From: Streptomyces sp. HUAS 15-9
GTDB taxonomy: Bacteria > Actinomycetota > Actinomycetes > Streptomycetales > Streptomycetaceae
Assembly (NCBI RefSeq): GCF_025642155.1
Contig: NZ_CP106798.1
Span: 1,798,001 to 1,862,000, forward strand
Direction: 5' to 3'
DNA length: 64,000 nt
The notes beneath the pieces were generated by a model. The model searched no databases. It saw only the letters and a program-made list of their open reading frames with translations, and was not told the DNA's origin. This document shows, piece after piece, positions 1 to 12,445 of this stretch. A program made the translations under genes and the position numbers. Positions within the stretch are counted from its first letter, which is position 1. The number at the start of each line of letters is the position of its first letter.

Positions 1-2
1 CG

Positions 3-431
3 GGGCTGCGGCTGCGCGGGATCATCGACCGGGTCGATGTGGCGCCGACCGGTGAGGTGCGGATCGTCGACTACAAGACGGGCAAGGCGCCCCGCCCGGA
101 GTACGCGGAGGGCGCGCTGTTCCAGATGAAGTTCTACGCCCTGGTCGTGTGGCGGTTGAAGAACGTGATTCCGCGGCGGCTGCAGCTCGTGTACCTCGGC
201 AGCGGTGATGTGCTGACGTACGACCCAGTCCTCGCCGACCTGGAGCGGGTGGAGCGGAAGCTGCTCGCTTTGTGGGAGGCGATCCGGCAGGCCACCGAGA
301 CGGGCGACTGGCGGCCGCGCCCGACCAAGTTGTGCGGCTGGTGCGACCATCAGGCGCACTGTCCGGAGTTCGGTGGTACTCCCCCGCCGTATCCGCTGCC
401 GGTCGCCGCGTCCGGGTCCGGGGAGGTGTGA
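3..431 (+). CDS. RecB-family PD-(D/E)XK exonuclease, C-terminal part
   Basis: The gene enters from the left edge; its start lies outside the window. The visible ~142 residues carry the RecB-nuclease core: IIDRVD, then IVDYKTGK, in which the Asp and the Lys of the DYK motif are metal and catalytic residues. Near the C-terminus, LCGWCDHQAHCPEF holds three closely spaced Cys, as in the Fe-S RecB/AddB-like nuclease domain of actinobacterial 'RecB family exonucleases' (PF12705 type). The family works in DNA repair or recombination. The gene stops at 429-431, 79 bp before the response regulator, on the same strand. Confidence 0.8.
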   Translation, partial: GLRLRGIIDRVDVAPTGEVRIVDYKTGKAPRPEYAEGALFQMKFYALVVWRLKNVIPRRLQLVYLGSGDVLTYDPVLADLERVERKLLALWEAIRQATETGDWRPRPTKLCGWCDHQAHCPEFGGTPPPYPLPVAASGSGEV

Positions 432-510
432 GCCCACGGGCCGTGCCCCGCAGGCGGGCCGGGCGGTCCGCGCAGGGCAGAATGGGGCCGGACTAGCGAA
501 GGAGACTCAC

Positions 511-1182
511 GTGGCCATCCGCGTCCTACTGGTCGACGACCAGCCGCTGCTGCGTACGGGCTTCCGGATGATCCTGGAGGCCGAGCAGGACATCGCGGTC
601 GTCGGCGAGGCCGGAGACGGCCTCCAGGCGCTCGACCAGGTGCGGGCTCTGCAGCCCGATGTGGTTCTGATGGACATCCGCATGCCGCGGATGGACGGTG
701 TGGAGGCGACCCGGCAGATCACCGGGCCGGGCCGGGACGGGCCGGCGAAGGTGCTCGTGCTGACCACCTTCGACCTGGACGAGTATGTGGTGGAGGCGCT
801 GCGGGCCGGGGCCAGCGGGTTCCTGCTGAAGGACGCGCCCGCCAATGAGCTGGTGCAGGCGATCCGGGTGGTGGCGGGCGGTGAGGCCATGCTCGCGCCG
901 AGCATCACGCGGCGGCTGCTCGACAAGTACGCCACGCATCTGCCGTCGGGTGACGAGCCGGTGCCGGACACGCTGCATACACTCACCGACCGTGAGGTCG
1001 AGGTGCTGAAGCTGGTGGCGCGCGGGTTGTCGAACGCCGAGATCGCCGCGGACCTGTTCGTCAGCGAGACGACGGTCAAGACGCATGTCGGGCATGTGCT
1101 GACCAAGCTGGGGCTGCGGGACCGGGTGCAGGCGGCGGTGTACGCGTACGAGAGCGGGCTGGTGCGGCCCGGCGCGCAGTAG
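511..1182 (+). CDS. NarL/FixJ-family response regulator (REC + LuxR HTH)
   Basis: A protein of 223 residues. The receiver domain (about 1-120) shows the acidic pair at Asp9-Asp10, the likely phospho-acceptor Asp55 in VVLMDIRMP, and the conserved Lys in FLLKDAP. The C-terminal LuxR helix-turn-helix (about 155-215) contains LTDREVEVLKLVARGLSN and SETTVKTHV. GTG 511 is chosen because GGAG lies at 501-504; an in-frame upstream extension would remove this ribosome site and overlap recB. It should be a DNA-binding transcription factor activated by a sensor kinase. No kinase is adjacent in the window, so it is orphan here or its kinase lies elsewhere. Confidence 0.9.
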   Translation: MAIRVLLVDDQPLLRTGFRMILEAEQDIAVVGEAGDGLQALDQVRALQPDVVLMDIRMPRMDGVEATRQITGPGRDGPAKVLVLTTFDLDEYVVEALRAGASGFLLKDAPANELVQAIRVVAGGEAMLAPSITRRLLDKYATHLPSGDEPVPDTLHTLTDREVEVLKLVARGLSNAEIAADLFVSETTVKTHVGHVLTKLGLRDRVQAAVYAYESGLVRPGAQ

Positions 1183-1225
1183 CGGTAGCTGCAGGAGAGC
1201 GGCGGGGCAGTCGTCGTAACGACGA

Positions 1226-1268
1226 GGGCGCTCCTTCCCCGGTGGATAGACCGTGGGAAGGGGCGCCC
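1226..1268. terminator. Hairpin terminator between convergent genes
   Basis: A 14-bp inverted repeat (1226-1239 with 1255-1268, one G-U pair) lies between the response regulator (+) and the SBP gene (-), and could terminate both transcripts. Confidence 0.7.
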
Positions 1269-1306
1269 TTCGTGTGTGTGCCGATCGTGTGTGTGCCGAG
1301 GGGTCG

Positions 1307-2887
1307 TCAGCTCTTGCTGAGTTCCCAGAAGCGGAACACGGTCGAGGCGTCGAGGCAGTACTCCAGCCCGTAGACGCCGTCGCGGGTGACGGCGTACTGC
1401 TTGGCCTGCCAGACGGGGAGCACCGGGAGCTCGTCGGCGACGATGTTCTGGAGGCGGCCGAAGTCCCCGTCGGTGGCCGCGCGGTCGCTCTGGGCGGCGG
1501 TGCTCGGGATGAGGGAGCCGGTGATGGTGGTGTTGCGGTAGTTGTTGCTCAGTACGTTGCCCTTGCCGAAGAAGGGGGCCGTGAAGTTGTCGGCGTCCGG
1601 GTAGTCGGGCACCCAGCCCTTCACGTACACGCCGTACTTGCCCTTGGCGATGTCCTTCTCGTACTGGTCGAAGGCGACGGACTTGACGTCGGCGTCGAAC
1701 AGGCCGCTGTCGTTGAGCTGCCCGGCGATGGCCTTCAGTTCCTGGTCGGTGGCGGGGCCGTAGCGGGACGGGGTGGACCAGAGGGTGAGCTTCACCTTGC
1801 CGTTGATGCCGGCGGCGTGCAGGGCGGCGGCGGCCTTGGCCCGGGAGGGGCGGGCGCCGTAGGTGTCGAAGAAGGCCGTGTTGTGGCCCACGATGCCGGC
1901 CGGGATGATCGAGTAGAGCGGGGTGGCGGTGCCCCGGTAGACGTTCTTGATCAGGGCGTCGCGGTCGATCAGATGGGCGATGGCCTTGCGCACGCCGAGC
2001 TTTCCGGCGACCGGGTCGTGCATGTTGAAGACCAGGTGCTGGACCTCGGCGCTGCTGCCCTCGATGACCTCGACACCCTTGGTGTCGTCCTGCTTCTCGA
2101 TGTCGGAGATGTCGCCCGCGGTCAGACCGCGGTAGGCGATGTCGACCTCGTCGTCGAGGAGCGCCTTCTTCAGGGCGCTCTGGTTGCCGTGGAAGAACTT
2201 GAGGGTGACGCCGGAGTTCTTGGTCTCGGCGGTGCCCTTGTAGTGGGGGTTGAGTGAGAAGACGGCCTCGTCGTCGCCGAAGGAGTCCAGCTTGTAGGGG
2301 CCGGAGCCGACGGCCTTGTAGTCCTTGCGGAGGCCGTTCGCGTCGTACTGCCGGTGGTCGACGATGGAGCCGGCGCCGGAGGCGATCTTGCTGGGGAAGG
2401 TGGCGTCGGGGACGTTGAGCCGGAAGACGACGGTCTTCTCGTCGGGGGTCTCGACGCTCTCCAGCATCGGGAACATGATCGCGGGACCGGCCGAGTCGTT
2501 GATCTTCAGCATGCGGTCGAAGGAGAACTTGACGTCCTTCGAGGTGAGCGGGTCACCGTTGCTGAATGTGAGGCCGTCCTGGAGTGTGCATCGGTAGACC
2601 TTGGCCTGGCTGTCGGTGAAGGTGCACTCCTTCGCCGCTTCCGGCTGGGGCTCCACCGCGCCCTTGGGGAAGCTCAGCAGGGACTGGAAGACGTTGTTGA
2701 ACAACAGCCAGGACCCGGGGTCATACCCGGAGGCGGGGTCCGTGGCGAGGACGTCGTCGGACATCCCCATCACCACGGAGGAGCCGGCGCCTCCGGAATC
2801 ACCGGTCTCCGAGCCGCAGCCGGTCAACAGGCCGGAGGCCAGCCCCGCCACGATGGGCAGGACCGGCCACTGGTTGCGCTTGTTCAC
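1307..2887 (-). CDS. ABC transporter substrate-binding lipoprotein, family 5 (copy A)
   Basis: About 526 residues. The N-terminus is a lipoprotein signal: basic start, hydrophobic stretch, then lipobox LLTGC, so it should be anchored outside the membrane. The rest matches family 5 (oligopeptide/nickel) solute-binding proteins, with signatures such as LTFSNGDPLTSKDVKFSFDR, VGSGPYKL and LPVLPVWQAKQY. The ATG at 2893 sits only 3 nt from AAGG, while GTG 2887 has 9-nt spacing and gives an N-terminus (MNKRN) like copy B, so GTG is preferred. It is a paralog of the next gene. No permease or ATPase gene lies nearby, so both look like orphan binding proteins. The ligand is unknown. Confidence 0.85.
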   Translation of the reverse strand: MNKRNQWPVLPIVAGLASGLLTGCGSETGDSGGAGSSVVMGMSDDVLATDPASGYDPGSWLLFNNVFQSLLSFPKGAVEPQPEAAKECTFTDSQAKVYRCTLQDGLTFSNGDPLTSKDVKFSFDRMLKINDSAGPAIMFPMLESVETPDEKTVVFRLNVPDATFPSKIASGAGSIVDHRQYDANGLRKDYKAVGSGPYKLDSFGDDEAVFSLNPHYKGTAETKNSGVTLKFFHGNQSALKKALLDDEVDIAYRGLTAGDISDIEKQDDTKGVEVIEGSSAEVQHLVFNMHDPVAGKLGVRKAIAHLIDRDALIKNVYRGTATPLYSIIPAGIVGHNTAFFDTYGARPSRAKAAAALHAAGINGKVKLTLWSTPSRYGPATDQELKAIAGQLNDSGLFDADVKSVAFDQYEKDIAKGKYGVYVKGWVPDYPDADNFTAPFFGKGNVLSNNYRNTTITGSLIPSTAAQSDRAATDGDFGRLQNIVADELPVLPVWQAKQYAVTRDGVYGLEYCLDASTVFRFWELSKS

Positions 2888-2958
2888 GTGCATGAGCCTT
2901 GTCGTCGGATCTCGTCCCCGGAGCCACCGTCCCGGACCCGGAGCAAAACCCGATTACC

Positions 2959-2996
2959 TTATCGCCCGTCGACGGTATGCGTCCGACGGGCGGTAA
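2959..2996 (-). terminator. Hairpin between the two SBP genes
   Basis: A 13-bp stem (2959-2971 with 2984-2996, one G-U pair) and 12-nt loop lie just past the stop of copy B and upstream of copy A. It could terminate or attenuate the upstream transcript. A separate promoter for copy A would have to lie in 2888-2960. Confidence 0.5.
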
Positions 2997-3007
2997 GTGA
3001 TGGATCG

Positions 3008-4612
3008 TCAGCTGTCCGATCCGCGGCTGAGCTCCCACAGCTGAAGCGTCGAGGACGAGTTGAGCGCGTAGGAGGCACCCGTGACGTCATTGCGCGCGGC
3101 GACGTACTGCTTGCCCTGCCACAGCGGCAGCACCGGGACGTCGTCGGCGACGATGTCCTGGATGTCCGTCAGGCTCTTGGAGGCGGTCAGCCGGTCGGCC
3201 TCGCGGCGGGACTCCGGGATCAGGGTGTTGCGGATCTTGTTGTTGGCGTACGGCGAACCGAGGAAGTTGTCCTTGTCGAGGAACGGCGCGAGGTAGTTGT
3301 CGGCGTCCGGGAAGTCGGGGAACCAGCCCATGCCCCAGACGTCGTACGCGCCCTTGCGCGAGGCGGACTGGAAGGTCGCCCAGGGGGTGCCCTGGATCCT
3401 GACGTTGAACAGGCCGCTGTCGTTGAGCTGCTTCTGCAGGACCTCGAACTCCTGCTTGGTGGCCGCACCGTAGTGGTCGGTGGTGTAGTGCAGGGTCAGC
3501 TTCACCGGGGTGGTGATGCCGGCCTGCGTCAGCAGCGCCTTCGCCTTGGTGACGCTGGGGTTGCCGTACTTGTTGAAGAACGAGTTGGAGTGGCCGGTCA
3601 GGGTGGCCGGGACCAGCGAGTACAGCGGCTCGGCCTGGCTGCCGTACACCTTGGAGACGAGCTCACCGCGGTCGACGACCTGGGCCATCGCCTCGCGGAC
3701 GGCCTTGTTCTTCACGGTGGGGGCGTTGGTGTTGAACGCCAGGTAGCGGATCTCCAGGCCCTGCATGTCGACCAGCTCGACGTTCTCGTCGGTGCCGGCG
3801 TCGAGCTTCTTGATCTGCGACGGCGTCATGGTGCGGATCATGACGTCGATGTCACCCTTCTCGATGGCGGCGCCCATGGCGTCGGCATCCGCGAAGGAGC
3901 GCATCACGACCTTGTCGTTGCTCACCTGCAGGCTCCCCTTGTAATTGGGGTTCTTGGCGAAGGTGGCGGTGACGATCTCGTCGTTCTTGACGTCGGTCTG
4001 CAGGGTGTACGGGCCCGAGCCGTCGACGTCGAACCCGTCGCGCAGCTTGCCCTTGTCGTAGTCCGCCGGGTTGACGATGCCCGCGACCGGGGTGGACAGC
4101 TTGTAGGGGAACGTGGCGTCGGCGGTCTTGAGGTGGAAGATCACCTCGCGGTCGCCCTGCGTCTCGATGGTGTCGATGTCGGACATCAGGGCGAACACAC
4201 CGCTGTCCGCCTTGATGCGCAGGGCGCGCTCGATGGAGTACTTGACGTCCTCGGCCGTGATGGCGTCGCCGTTGGCGAACTTCAGGCCGTCGCGGAGCTT
4301 GCAGGCGTAGCGTTCGTTGCCGCTGTCGGTGAAGCCGCAGCTCTCCGCGGCCTCGGGCACCGGGTCGCCCTCGCCCTTGGGCTGGATCATCAGGGTCTGC
4401 ACGGTCTGGCGCAGGATGTTCCAGCTGCCGACGTCGTAGGCGTAGGCGGGGTCGAGCGGCGCCGGAGCGTCCTTGGTGGCGGTGAACCGATCGGTGGTGC
4501 CGACGACGATCGCGTCGCCGCTCTTGCTCCCGCTGTCGGATCCGCCGCACGCGGCGAGAACCGGCGTGAGCAGGCCGGCCACGGCCGGCAGCACCAAATG
4601 CTTACGGTTCAT
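3008..4612 (-). CDS. ABC transporter substrate-binding lipoprotein, family 5 (copy B)
   Basis: A protein of 534 residues with a lipoprotein signal (MNRKH, then lipobox VLAAC) and a Gly/Ser-rich linker. The family 5 fold is shown by LKFANGDAITAEDVKYSIER, VDGSGPYTL and VPVLPLWQGKQYVA. It aligns with copy A over its full length, which points to an old tandem duplication. It should bind peptides or a similar solute outside the cell. ATG 4612 has a GGAG about 11 nt upstream. The 420 bp upstream hold no gene, so the promoter should be there. Confidence 0.87.
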   Translation of the reverse strand: MNRKHLVLPAVAGLLTPVLAACGGSDSGSKSGDAIVVGTTDRFTATKDAPAPLDPAYAYDVGSWNILRQTVQTLMIQPKGEGDPVPEAAESCGFTDSGNERYACKLRDGLKFANGDAITAEDVKYSIERALRIKADSGVFALMSDIDTIETQGDREVIFHLKTADATFPYKLSTPVAGIVNPADYDKGKLRDGFDVDGSGPYTLQTDVKNDEIVTATFAKNPNYKGSLQVSNDKVVMRSFADADAMGAAIEKGDIDVMIRTMTPSQIKKLDAGTDENVELVDMQGLEIRYLAFNTNAPTVKNKAVREAMAQVVDRGELVSKVYGSQAEPLYSLVPATLTGHSNSFFNKYGNPSVTKAKALLTQAGITTPVKLTLHYTTDHYGAATKQEFEVLQKQLNDSGLFNVRIQGTPWATFQSASRKGAYDVWGMGWFPDFPDADNYLAPFLDKDNFLGSPYANNKIRNTLIPESRREADRLTASKSLTDIQDIVADDVPVLPLWQGKQYVAARNDVTGASYALNSSSTLQLWELSRGSDS

Positions 4613-5032
4613 GCTCGAAGTTCTCCAGCTCTTCGGGTCCGTGTACCCGGCATGCAGGGGTGTCGCGGCGGATCACGGGGGTAACGGCGATGTTCTCGCG
4701 ATGAGATTAGACCGCGCTTGCACAACGCTTCACAGCCGCCGGAGTTGAGTCCCCATCACGCAGTGGAACCGGGTGCGGACACACCGAAAACCCGACAGAG
4801 GCATGATTAGTGCAGCGTTCCACCAATCGGGACACAAAGGCACGGTGATCCCCCCCGAACGGGGGTGTCCTGCACACCGCGACATCGATGTCGACCCCCA
4901 GGGACGTGGCGAACGTCACAGCCTCAACCAGGTTAGGTGCTGGGCGAATTCGGCCAAACGACTCGGTTCGAAATACGCCCGGTCGGGGCCGGGGGTTTCT
5001 TGCCCAAAGGACGCTGCACGCTGGGTGAACGC
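4613..5032. other. Non-coding stretch upstream of SBP copy B
   Basis: 420 bp between the SBP start and the HAD gene stop, both on the minus strand. Short open frames here lack a ribosome site and coding bias. It should hold the SBP promoter and the end of the HAD transcript. No convincing hairpin or operator was found. Confidence 0.5.
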
Positions 5033-5734
5033 CTAGCGCATTTGTGTCATCAGGCCGTGCAGAAATGCCAGGTCGACCTCTTCGAGAGAGGTCACCACGG
5101 TGCGGCGGGTGGCCGGGGCGATGGGGGCCACGGACGGCACCGCGACGACCTGGCAGCCGGCGGCCTCCGCCGCCGCGACGCCGGTCGCGGTGTCCTCGAC
5201 GACGGCGCATCTGGCCGGATCGACACCCAGTCCGGAGGCGGCGAGGAGATACGGGTCCGGGTACGGCTTGGTGCGCGACACCTCGTCGCCGGCGATGGAC
5301 AGGGCGAAGTGCTGGGGGCCGAGGGAGCCCAGCACGCGGTCGATGATGCGCCGGTGCGAGGCGGAGACCAGGGCCGTGGGGATCTCGTGCTCGTACAGCT
5401 CGGCGAGCAGCCTGGCGGCGCCCGGCATCAGGGGCAGGGCGGAGCCGATACGGTCCTCGAAGCCCTCGTTGAGCAGCACCGTGAGCTCGGCGAGGGTGAT
5501 GTCGGCGCCGGTGGCCTCGATCAGGAAGCCCGCGCTGCGGGTCATGGGGCCGCCGACCACGACATGGCGCCAGGAGTCGTCGAGGGCGTGGCCGAGACGC
5601 GCGAAGATCTCGACCTCCACGTCCCACCAGAAGCCCTCGGTGTCCACCAGGGTTCCGTCCATGTCGAGGAGCACGGCCTGCAGGGCTGAGCCTTCCGCCG
5701 TACGGGTTCCGAGCGCAGGGACCGTGCTGGTCAT
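5033..5734 (-). CDS. HAD-superfamily phosphatase, beta-phosphoglucomutase-like
   Basis: A protein of 233 residues. Motif I is LLDMDGTLVDTE (nucleophile and general acid Asp), motif II is the Thr/Ser in TALVSASH, motif III is the Lys in RTKPYPDP, and motif IV is VVEDTATGVAAA. This is the layout of HAD subfamily IA sugar-phosphate phosphatases and phosphomutases; the substrate cannot be read from sequence. ATG 5734 follows a perfect AAGGAGG. It is the next minus-strand gene downstream of metH, but a repeat array and a strong hairpin separate them, so it probably has its own promoter. Confidence 0.88.
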   Translation of the reverse strand: MTSTVPALGTRTAEGSALQAVLLDMDGTLVDTEGFWWDVEVEIFARLGHALDDSWRHVVVGGPMTRSAGFLIEATGADITLAELTVLLNEGFEDRIGSALPLMPGAARLLAELYEHEIPTALVSASHRRIIDRVLGSLGPQHFALSIAGDEVSRTKPYPDPYLLAASGLGVDPARCAVVEDTATGVAAAEAAGCQVVAVPSVAPIAPATRRTVVTSLEEVDLAFLHGLMTQMR

Positions 5735-5759
5735 CCGGGCGCACCTCCTTGGGGACGAT

Positions 5760-5790
5760 CAGGCCGGTTCCCCAGCGGGGAACCGGCCTG
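5760..5790 (-). terminator. Perfect 14-bp hairpin upstream of the HAD gene
   Basis: An exact inverted repeat (5760-5773 with 5777-5790) with a 3-nt loop. It lies 25 bp upstream of the HAD start and downstream of metH and the repeat array in the direction of transcription. It is most likely a terminator insulating the HAD gene from metH read-through. It could also be a 5' stabilising hairpin if the HAD transcript starts before it. Confidence 0.6.
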
Positions 5791-5956
5791 CGGTGGATCG
5801 ACCAGTGTACGACTCCCGCAGGTGAAACGCCTGGTTTATCGCTGGAGCACGGGGGAATCACCGGAAACACCCCCTGGGCGCCTGGGAGGCTTGAGGTATG
5901 CCCACGGGGTCCTTTTGGCGGGATACGCCAACCTGCCGAAGACGCGCCCCGGAAAG

Positions 5957-6475
5957 CCACCGCCCACGGGCACACGCCCGCCAGAGCCTCGCCCTCAACG
6001 CCCGGGGCACGCCCGCAGGCGCCCTCTCGACGGGACACACCGGCCCACCGGCAGAACCCGCCACCCACGGGCACACGCCCGCCAGAGCCTGGCCCTCAAC
6101 GCCCGGGGCACGCCCGCAGGCGCCCTCTCGACGGGACACACCGGCCCGCCGGCAGGCACGCCCGGGAAGGCCACCGCCCACGGGCAGCACACCCAGGAGG
6201 GCCACCGCCCACGGGCACACGCCCGCCAGGGCATCGCCCTCAACGCCCGCGGCACGCCCACGGGCGCCCTCTCCGCGGAACACACGGCCCATCGGCAGCA
6301 CCCCCGGCAGGCCCCCCACGGGCACACACGCCCAGCCAGGCACCGCCCAGGACACCTGAGGCCACACCCACGCGTGCCCCTCGGCGAGACACACCGGCCC
6401 GCCCGTAAGCACGCCCGGCAGAGCCACCGCCCGTGGGCACACGGCCGCCGGGGCACCGCCAGGCATCGCTCGCCG
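5957..6475. repeat. Array of about five imperfect ~100-115 bp tandem repeats
   Basis: The block CACCGCCCACGGGCACACGC recurs with anchors (CACACG) near 5971, 6072, 6216, 6323 and 6438, giving spacings of 101, 144, 107 and 115 bp. The 144-bp interval contains an extra 29-bp partial unit (about 6172-6200). Units 1 and 2 are almost identical over ~90 bp; later ones decay. The array fills most of the 894 bp between metH and the HAD gene. Several frames stay open on both strands simply because the region lacks A and T, and no frame has a ribosome site, so I treat it as non-coding. Confidence 0.8.
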
Positions 6476-6628
6476 CTGGCGCCTCGCCATGGACCGGCGG
6501 GCGTCCGCCGGTGGGTGCTCCGAGGCGTTGACAACCGTCCGCGCCTGCCCGGCGACGTGACGCCACGGCCGGAGCCCGCGTCCTCGTCGCGCGCGGCCCG
6601 GACGTCCTCCGGTGAACCCCCGGAGGGC

Positions 6629-10144
<3,516 letters not shown>

Positions 10145-10355
10145 GAAGGGGCTCCCTGGGATGCGACGGCTGTCGGCTTTGCGGCTTCCCGGGCGGGCCG
10201 GGCAGGACGCACGGCGCCAGAGTAACCGCCTGTGGGCTTGGATGGGCAGGGCGTCCACGAGGCGGACGGGTGTGGCGGCCGAGCCACGTCCAGGCCACAT
10301 GTGATGTAACAGGCGCCGACTGACCATTAGCGGGAGGTCGGCATGGACCGGTAGT

Positions 10356-10372
10356 GTTCGGCATTGTCGAAC
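10356..10372. promoter_or_regulatory. Candidate GylR (IclR-type) operator upstream of gylR
   Basis: GTTCGGCATTGTCGAAC has perfect 5-bp palindromic arms (GTTCG/CGAAC). Its last 15 bases recur exactly at 11418-11432 in front of glpF. It lies 56 bp before the gylR start. That GylR represses itself and the gyl operon is known from S. coelicolor; that this is its site is inferred from the shared sequence. Confidence 0.7.
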
Positions 10373-10427
10373 GACGGGAAAACGACACCGCGTGACGGCG
10401 GTCGACGGGGACGGAGGCAGTACGGCG

Positions 10428-11192
10428 ATGGCACGGAACATCCAGTCGCTCGAACGGGCGGCCGCGATGCTGCGGCTGCTCGCGGGCGGCGAGCGACGGC
10501 TCGGCCTGTCGGACATCGCCTCGTCCCTTGGCCTCGCCAAGGGCACCGCCCACGGCATCCTGCGCACCCTGCAACAGGAGGGTTTCGTCGAACAGGACGA
10601 CGCCTCCGGGCGGTATCAGCTGGGCGCCGAGCTGCTGCGGCTGGGCACGACCTATCTGGACATCCACGAGTTGCGGGCGCGCGCCCTGGTGTGGACGGAC
10701 GACCTGGCCCGCTCCAGCGGGGAGAGCGTCTATCTGGGCGTGCTGCACCAGCAGGGCGTGCTGATCGTCCACCACGTGTTCCGGCCCGACGACAGCAGGC
10801 AGGTCCTGGAGATAGGGGCCATGCAGCCGCTGCACTCCACGGCCCTGGGCAAGGTGCTGTCGGCGTGCGACCCGGTCGCGCACAGCGAGGCGCTGGAGGC
10901 CGACCGCAAGCCCTTCACCGATCGCACAGTGTGCGAGCTGGAGGACTTCGAGCACATCCTGGACATCACGCGCGCGCGTGGTTACGCGGCCGACGTGGAG
11001 GAGACCTGGGAGGGCGTGGCGTCGGTGGCCGCGCCCGTGCACGACCGCCGGCGCATGCCCGTGGGCGCGGTCGGCATCACCGGTGCCGTGGAACGGCTGT
11101 GCCGGGACGGGGAGCTGCGCCCCGAGCTGATCGCGGCGGTACGGGACTGTGCCCGCGCGGTGTCGCGGGATCTGGGCGCCGGGCGGTTCTGA
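10428..11192 (+). CDS. gylR: Glycerol operon repressor GylR, IclR family
   Basis: A protein of 254 residues, the length I recall for S. coelicolor GylR. An N-terminal winged helix (IQSLERAAAMLRLL, LGLSDIASSLGLAKGTAHGI) is followed by the IclR effector domain (about 80-250, with HSTALGKVLSA and RGYAADVEE). In Streptomyces GylR represses gylR and the glycerol catabolic operon until an inducer derived from glycerol, probably glycerol-3-phosphate, appears. ATG 10428 is 10 nt after GGAGG (10413-10417); a longer GTG start at 10392 would bury this ribosome site. It is divergent from metH and just ahead of glpF-glpK-glpD. Confidence 0.95.
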   Translation: MARNIQSLERAAAMLRLLAGGERRLGLSDIASSLGLAKGTAHGILRTLQQEGFVEQDDASGRYQLGAELLRLGTTYLDIHELRARALVWTDDLARSSGESVYLGVLHQQGVLIVHHVFRPDDSRQVLEIGAMQPLHSTALGKVLSACDPVAHSEALEADRKPFTDRTVCELEDFEHILDITRARGYAADVEETWEGVASVAAPVHDRRRMPVGAVGITGAVERLCRDGELRPELIAAVRDCARAVSRDLGAGRF

Positions 11193-11242
11193 GCGCCGCA
11201 CAACGAGAGAGCCGGAAGAGAAAGAGCCGGAAAACGACGGGA

Positions 11243-11266
11243 CCGGAACGCTGAGCGGCGTTCCGG
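11243..11266 (+). terminator. Terminator after gylR
   Basis: A perfect 9-bp stem (11243-11251 with 11258-11266), 6-nt loop, 50 bp past the gylR stop. It separates gylR from the glpF promoter region. Confidence 0.65.
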
Positions 11267-11415
11267 CCTTCGCCATACCCTGAAATGGACATAACGGACG
11301 AACGCCATCGTTCGGCGCTCGAAGATCGATAACTCGCCGCGATCAATAACGATCAGGTTTTCGATAACAGAACTCTTGACGCGCCTGTAACGCCGGAGCA
11401 AGACTCCCGTCCATC

Positions 11416-11432
11416 GGTCGGCATTGTCGAAC
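11416..11432. promoter_or_regulatory. Candidate GylR operator in the glpF promoter region
   Basis: It shares TCGGCATTGTCGAAC with the site before gylR and lies 130 bp before the glpF start. The 369-bp gap 11193-11561 also holds TTCGGCGCTCGAA at 11311-11323, a possible second half-conserved site, and a -10-like TAGAGT near 11451. The spacing fits a repressed promoter with a long leader. Footprinting with purified GylR would decide. Confidence 0.65.
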
Positions 11433-11561
11433 ACCTACCGGCAATACGCGCTAGAGTGTGACAACGCCAAGGACCGGTTTCGCTCTCACCCCCGAGGGCG
11501 CCAGAACCCCCGGAGGGACCCGGGGTTCGGCTTCCCTGGACGAAGGACAAAGGAGTCGCGG

Positions 11562-12356
11562 GTGTCCAGCTCCGACATCTTCATCGGCGAGACCATCGGT
11601 ACCGCCATACTCATCCTGCTCGGCGGCGGCGTGTGTGCCGCTGTGACCCTGAAGGCCTCCAAGGCCCGTAACGCCGGTTGGCTCGCCATCACCTTCGGGT
11701 GGGGTTTCGCCGTCCTGACGGCGGTCTACACCTCGGCACCGCTCTCCGGTGCCCACCTCAACCCGGCCGTGACCCTCGCGCTCGCGATCAAGGACCACGA
11801 CTACAGCAACCTGCCCACCTACTGGGGCGGTCAGGTGCTGGGCGCCATGATCGGCGCGACCCTGGTCTGGGTGGCCTACTACGGTCAGTTCCGCGCGCAC
11901 CTCACCGACAAGGAGATCGTCGGTGGTCCGGGTGCGCAGGCCACGACGGCCAAGGCCGTCGAAGCCCAGGAGAAGGGCGCGGGCCCGGTCCTGGGTGTCT
12001 TCTCCACCGGTCCCGAGATCCGGCACGCGGTGCAGAACCTCGCGACGGAGATCATCGGAACGATCGTCCTCGTCCTCGCGGTCCTCACGCAGGGCCTCAA
12101 CGACAAGGGCAACGGCCTGGGCACCCTGGGCGCCCTGATCACCGCCTTCGTGGTCGTCGGTATCGGTCTGTCCCTCGGCGGCCCGACCGGCTACGCGATC
12201 AACCCGGCCCGTGACCTCGGTCCGCGTATCGTGCACGCCCTTCTGCCCCTGCCCAACAAGGGCGGCTCCGACTGGGGCTACGCCTGGATCCCGGTGGTCG
12301 GTCCCCTGATCGGCGCCGCGATCGCTGCGGGCATCTACAACGTCGCATTTGCTTAA
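11562..12356 (+). CDS. glpF: Glycerol facilitator (aquaglyceroporin)
   Basis: A protein of 264 residues of the MIP family, which lets glycerol diffuse across the cytoplasmic membrane. Both half-repeat pore motifs are present: GAHLNPAVT (about residue 65) and AINPARD (about 215). Six hydrophobic segments are visible. GTG 11562 is supported by AAAGGAG at 11550-11555; the longer in-frame start lies in the operator region. It is the first gene of glpF-glpK-glpD (gyl operon). An Ala/Lys/Glu-rich loop between the halves is long but typical of Streptomyces. Confidence 0.95.
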   Translation: MSSSDIFIGETIGTAILILLGGGVCAAVTLKASKARNAGWLAITFGWGFAVLTAVYTSAPLSGAHLNPAVTLALAIKDHDYSNLPTYWGGQVLGAMIGATLVWVAYYGQFRAHLTDKEIVGGPGAQATTAKAVEAQEKGAGPVLGVFSTGPEIRHAVQNLATEIIGTIVLVLAVLTQGLNDKGNGLGTLGALITAFVVVGIGLSLGGPTGYAINPARDLGPRIVHALLPLPNKGGSDWGYAWIPVVGPLIGAAIAAGIYNVAFA

Positions 12357-12445
12357 AGAGCACCGAGCTTCGTCTTCGAGCACCGAGCCTCACAGCACGC
12401 GTCGTACGTACAGCCCTCATAACCACGGAATCCCAGGAGCACACA

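Noticed and set aside
5858..6490. Repetitive protein (GVCPWAVA-type repeats) on the minus strand
   Set aside because: Three or more frames are open in both directions because the repeat lacks A and T. No ribosome site, and unit lengths (101, 144, 107, 115) are not all multiples of three.
10145..10300. Cobalamin or SAM/SAH riboswitch in the metH leader
   Set aside because: I could not find a B12 box or the conserved helices of known SAM/SAH classes. A covariance-model search (Infernal) would settle it.
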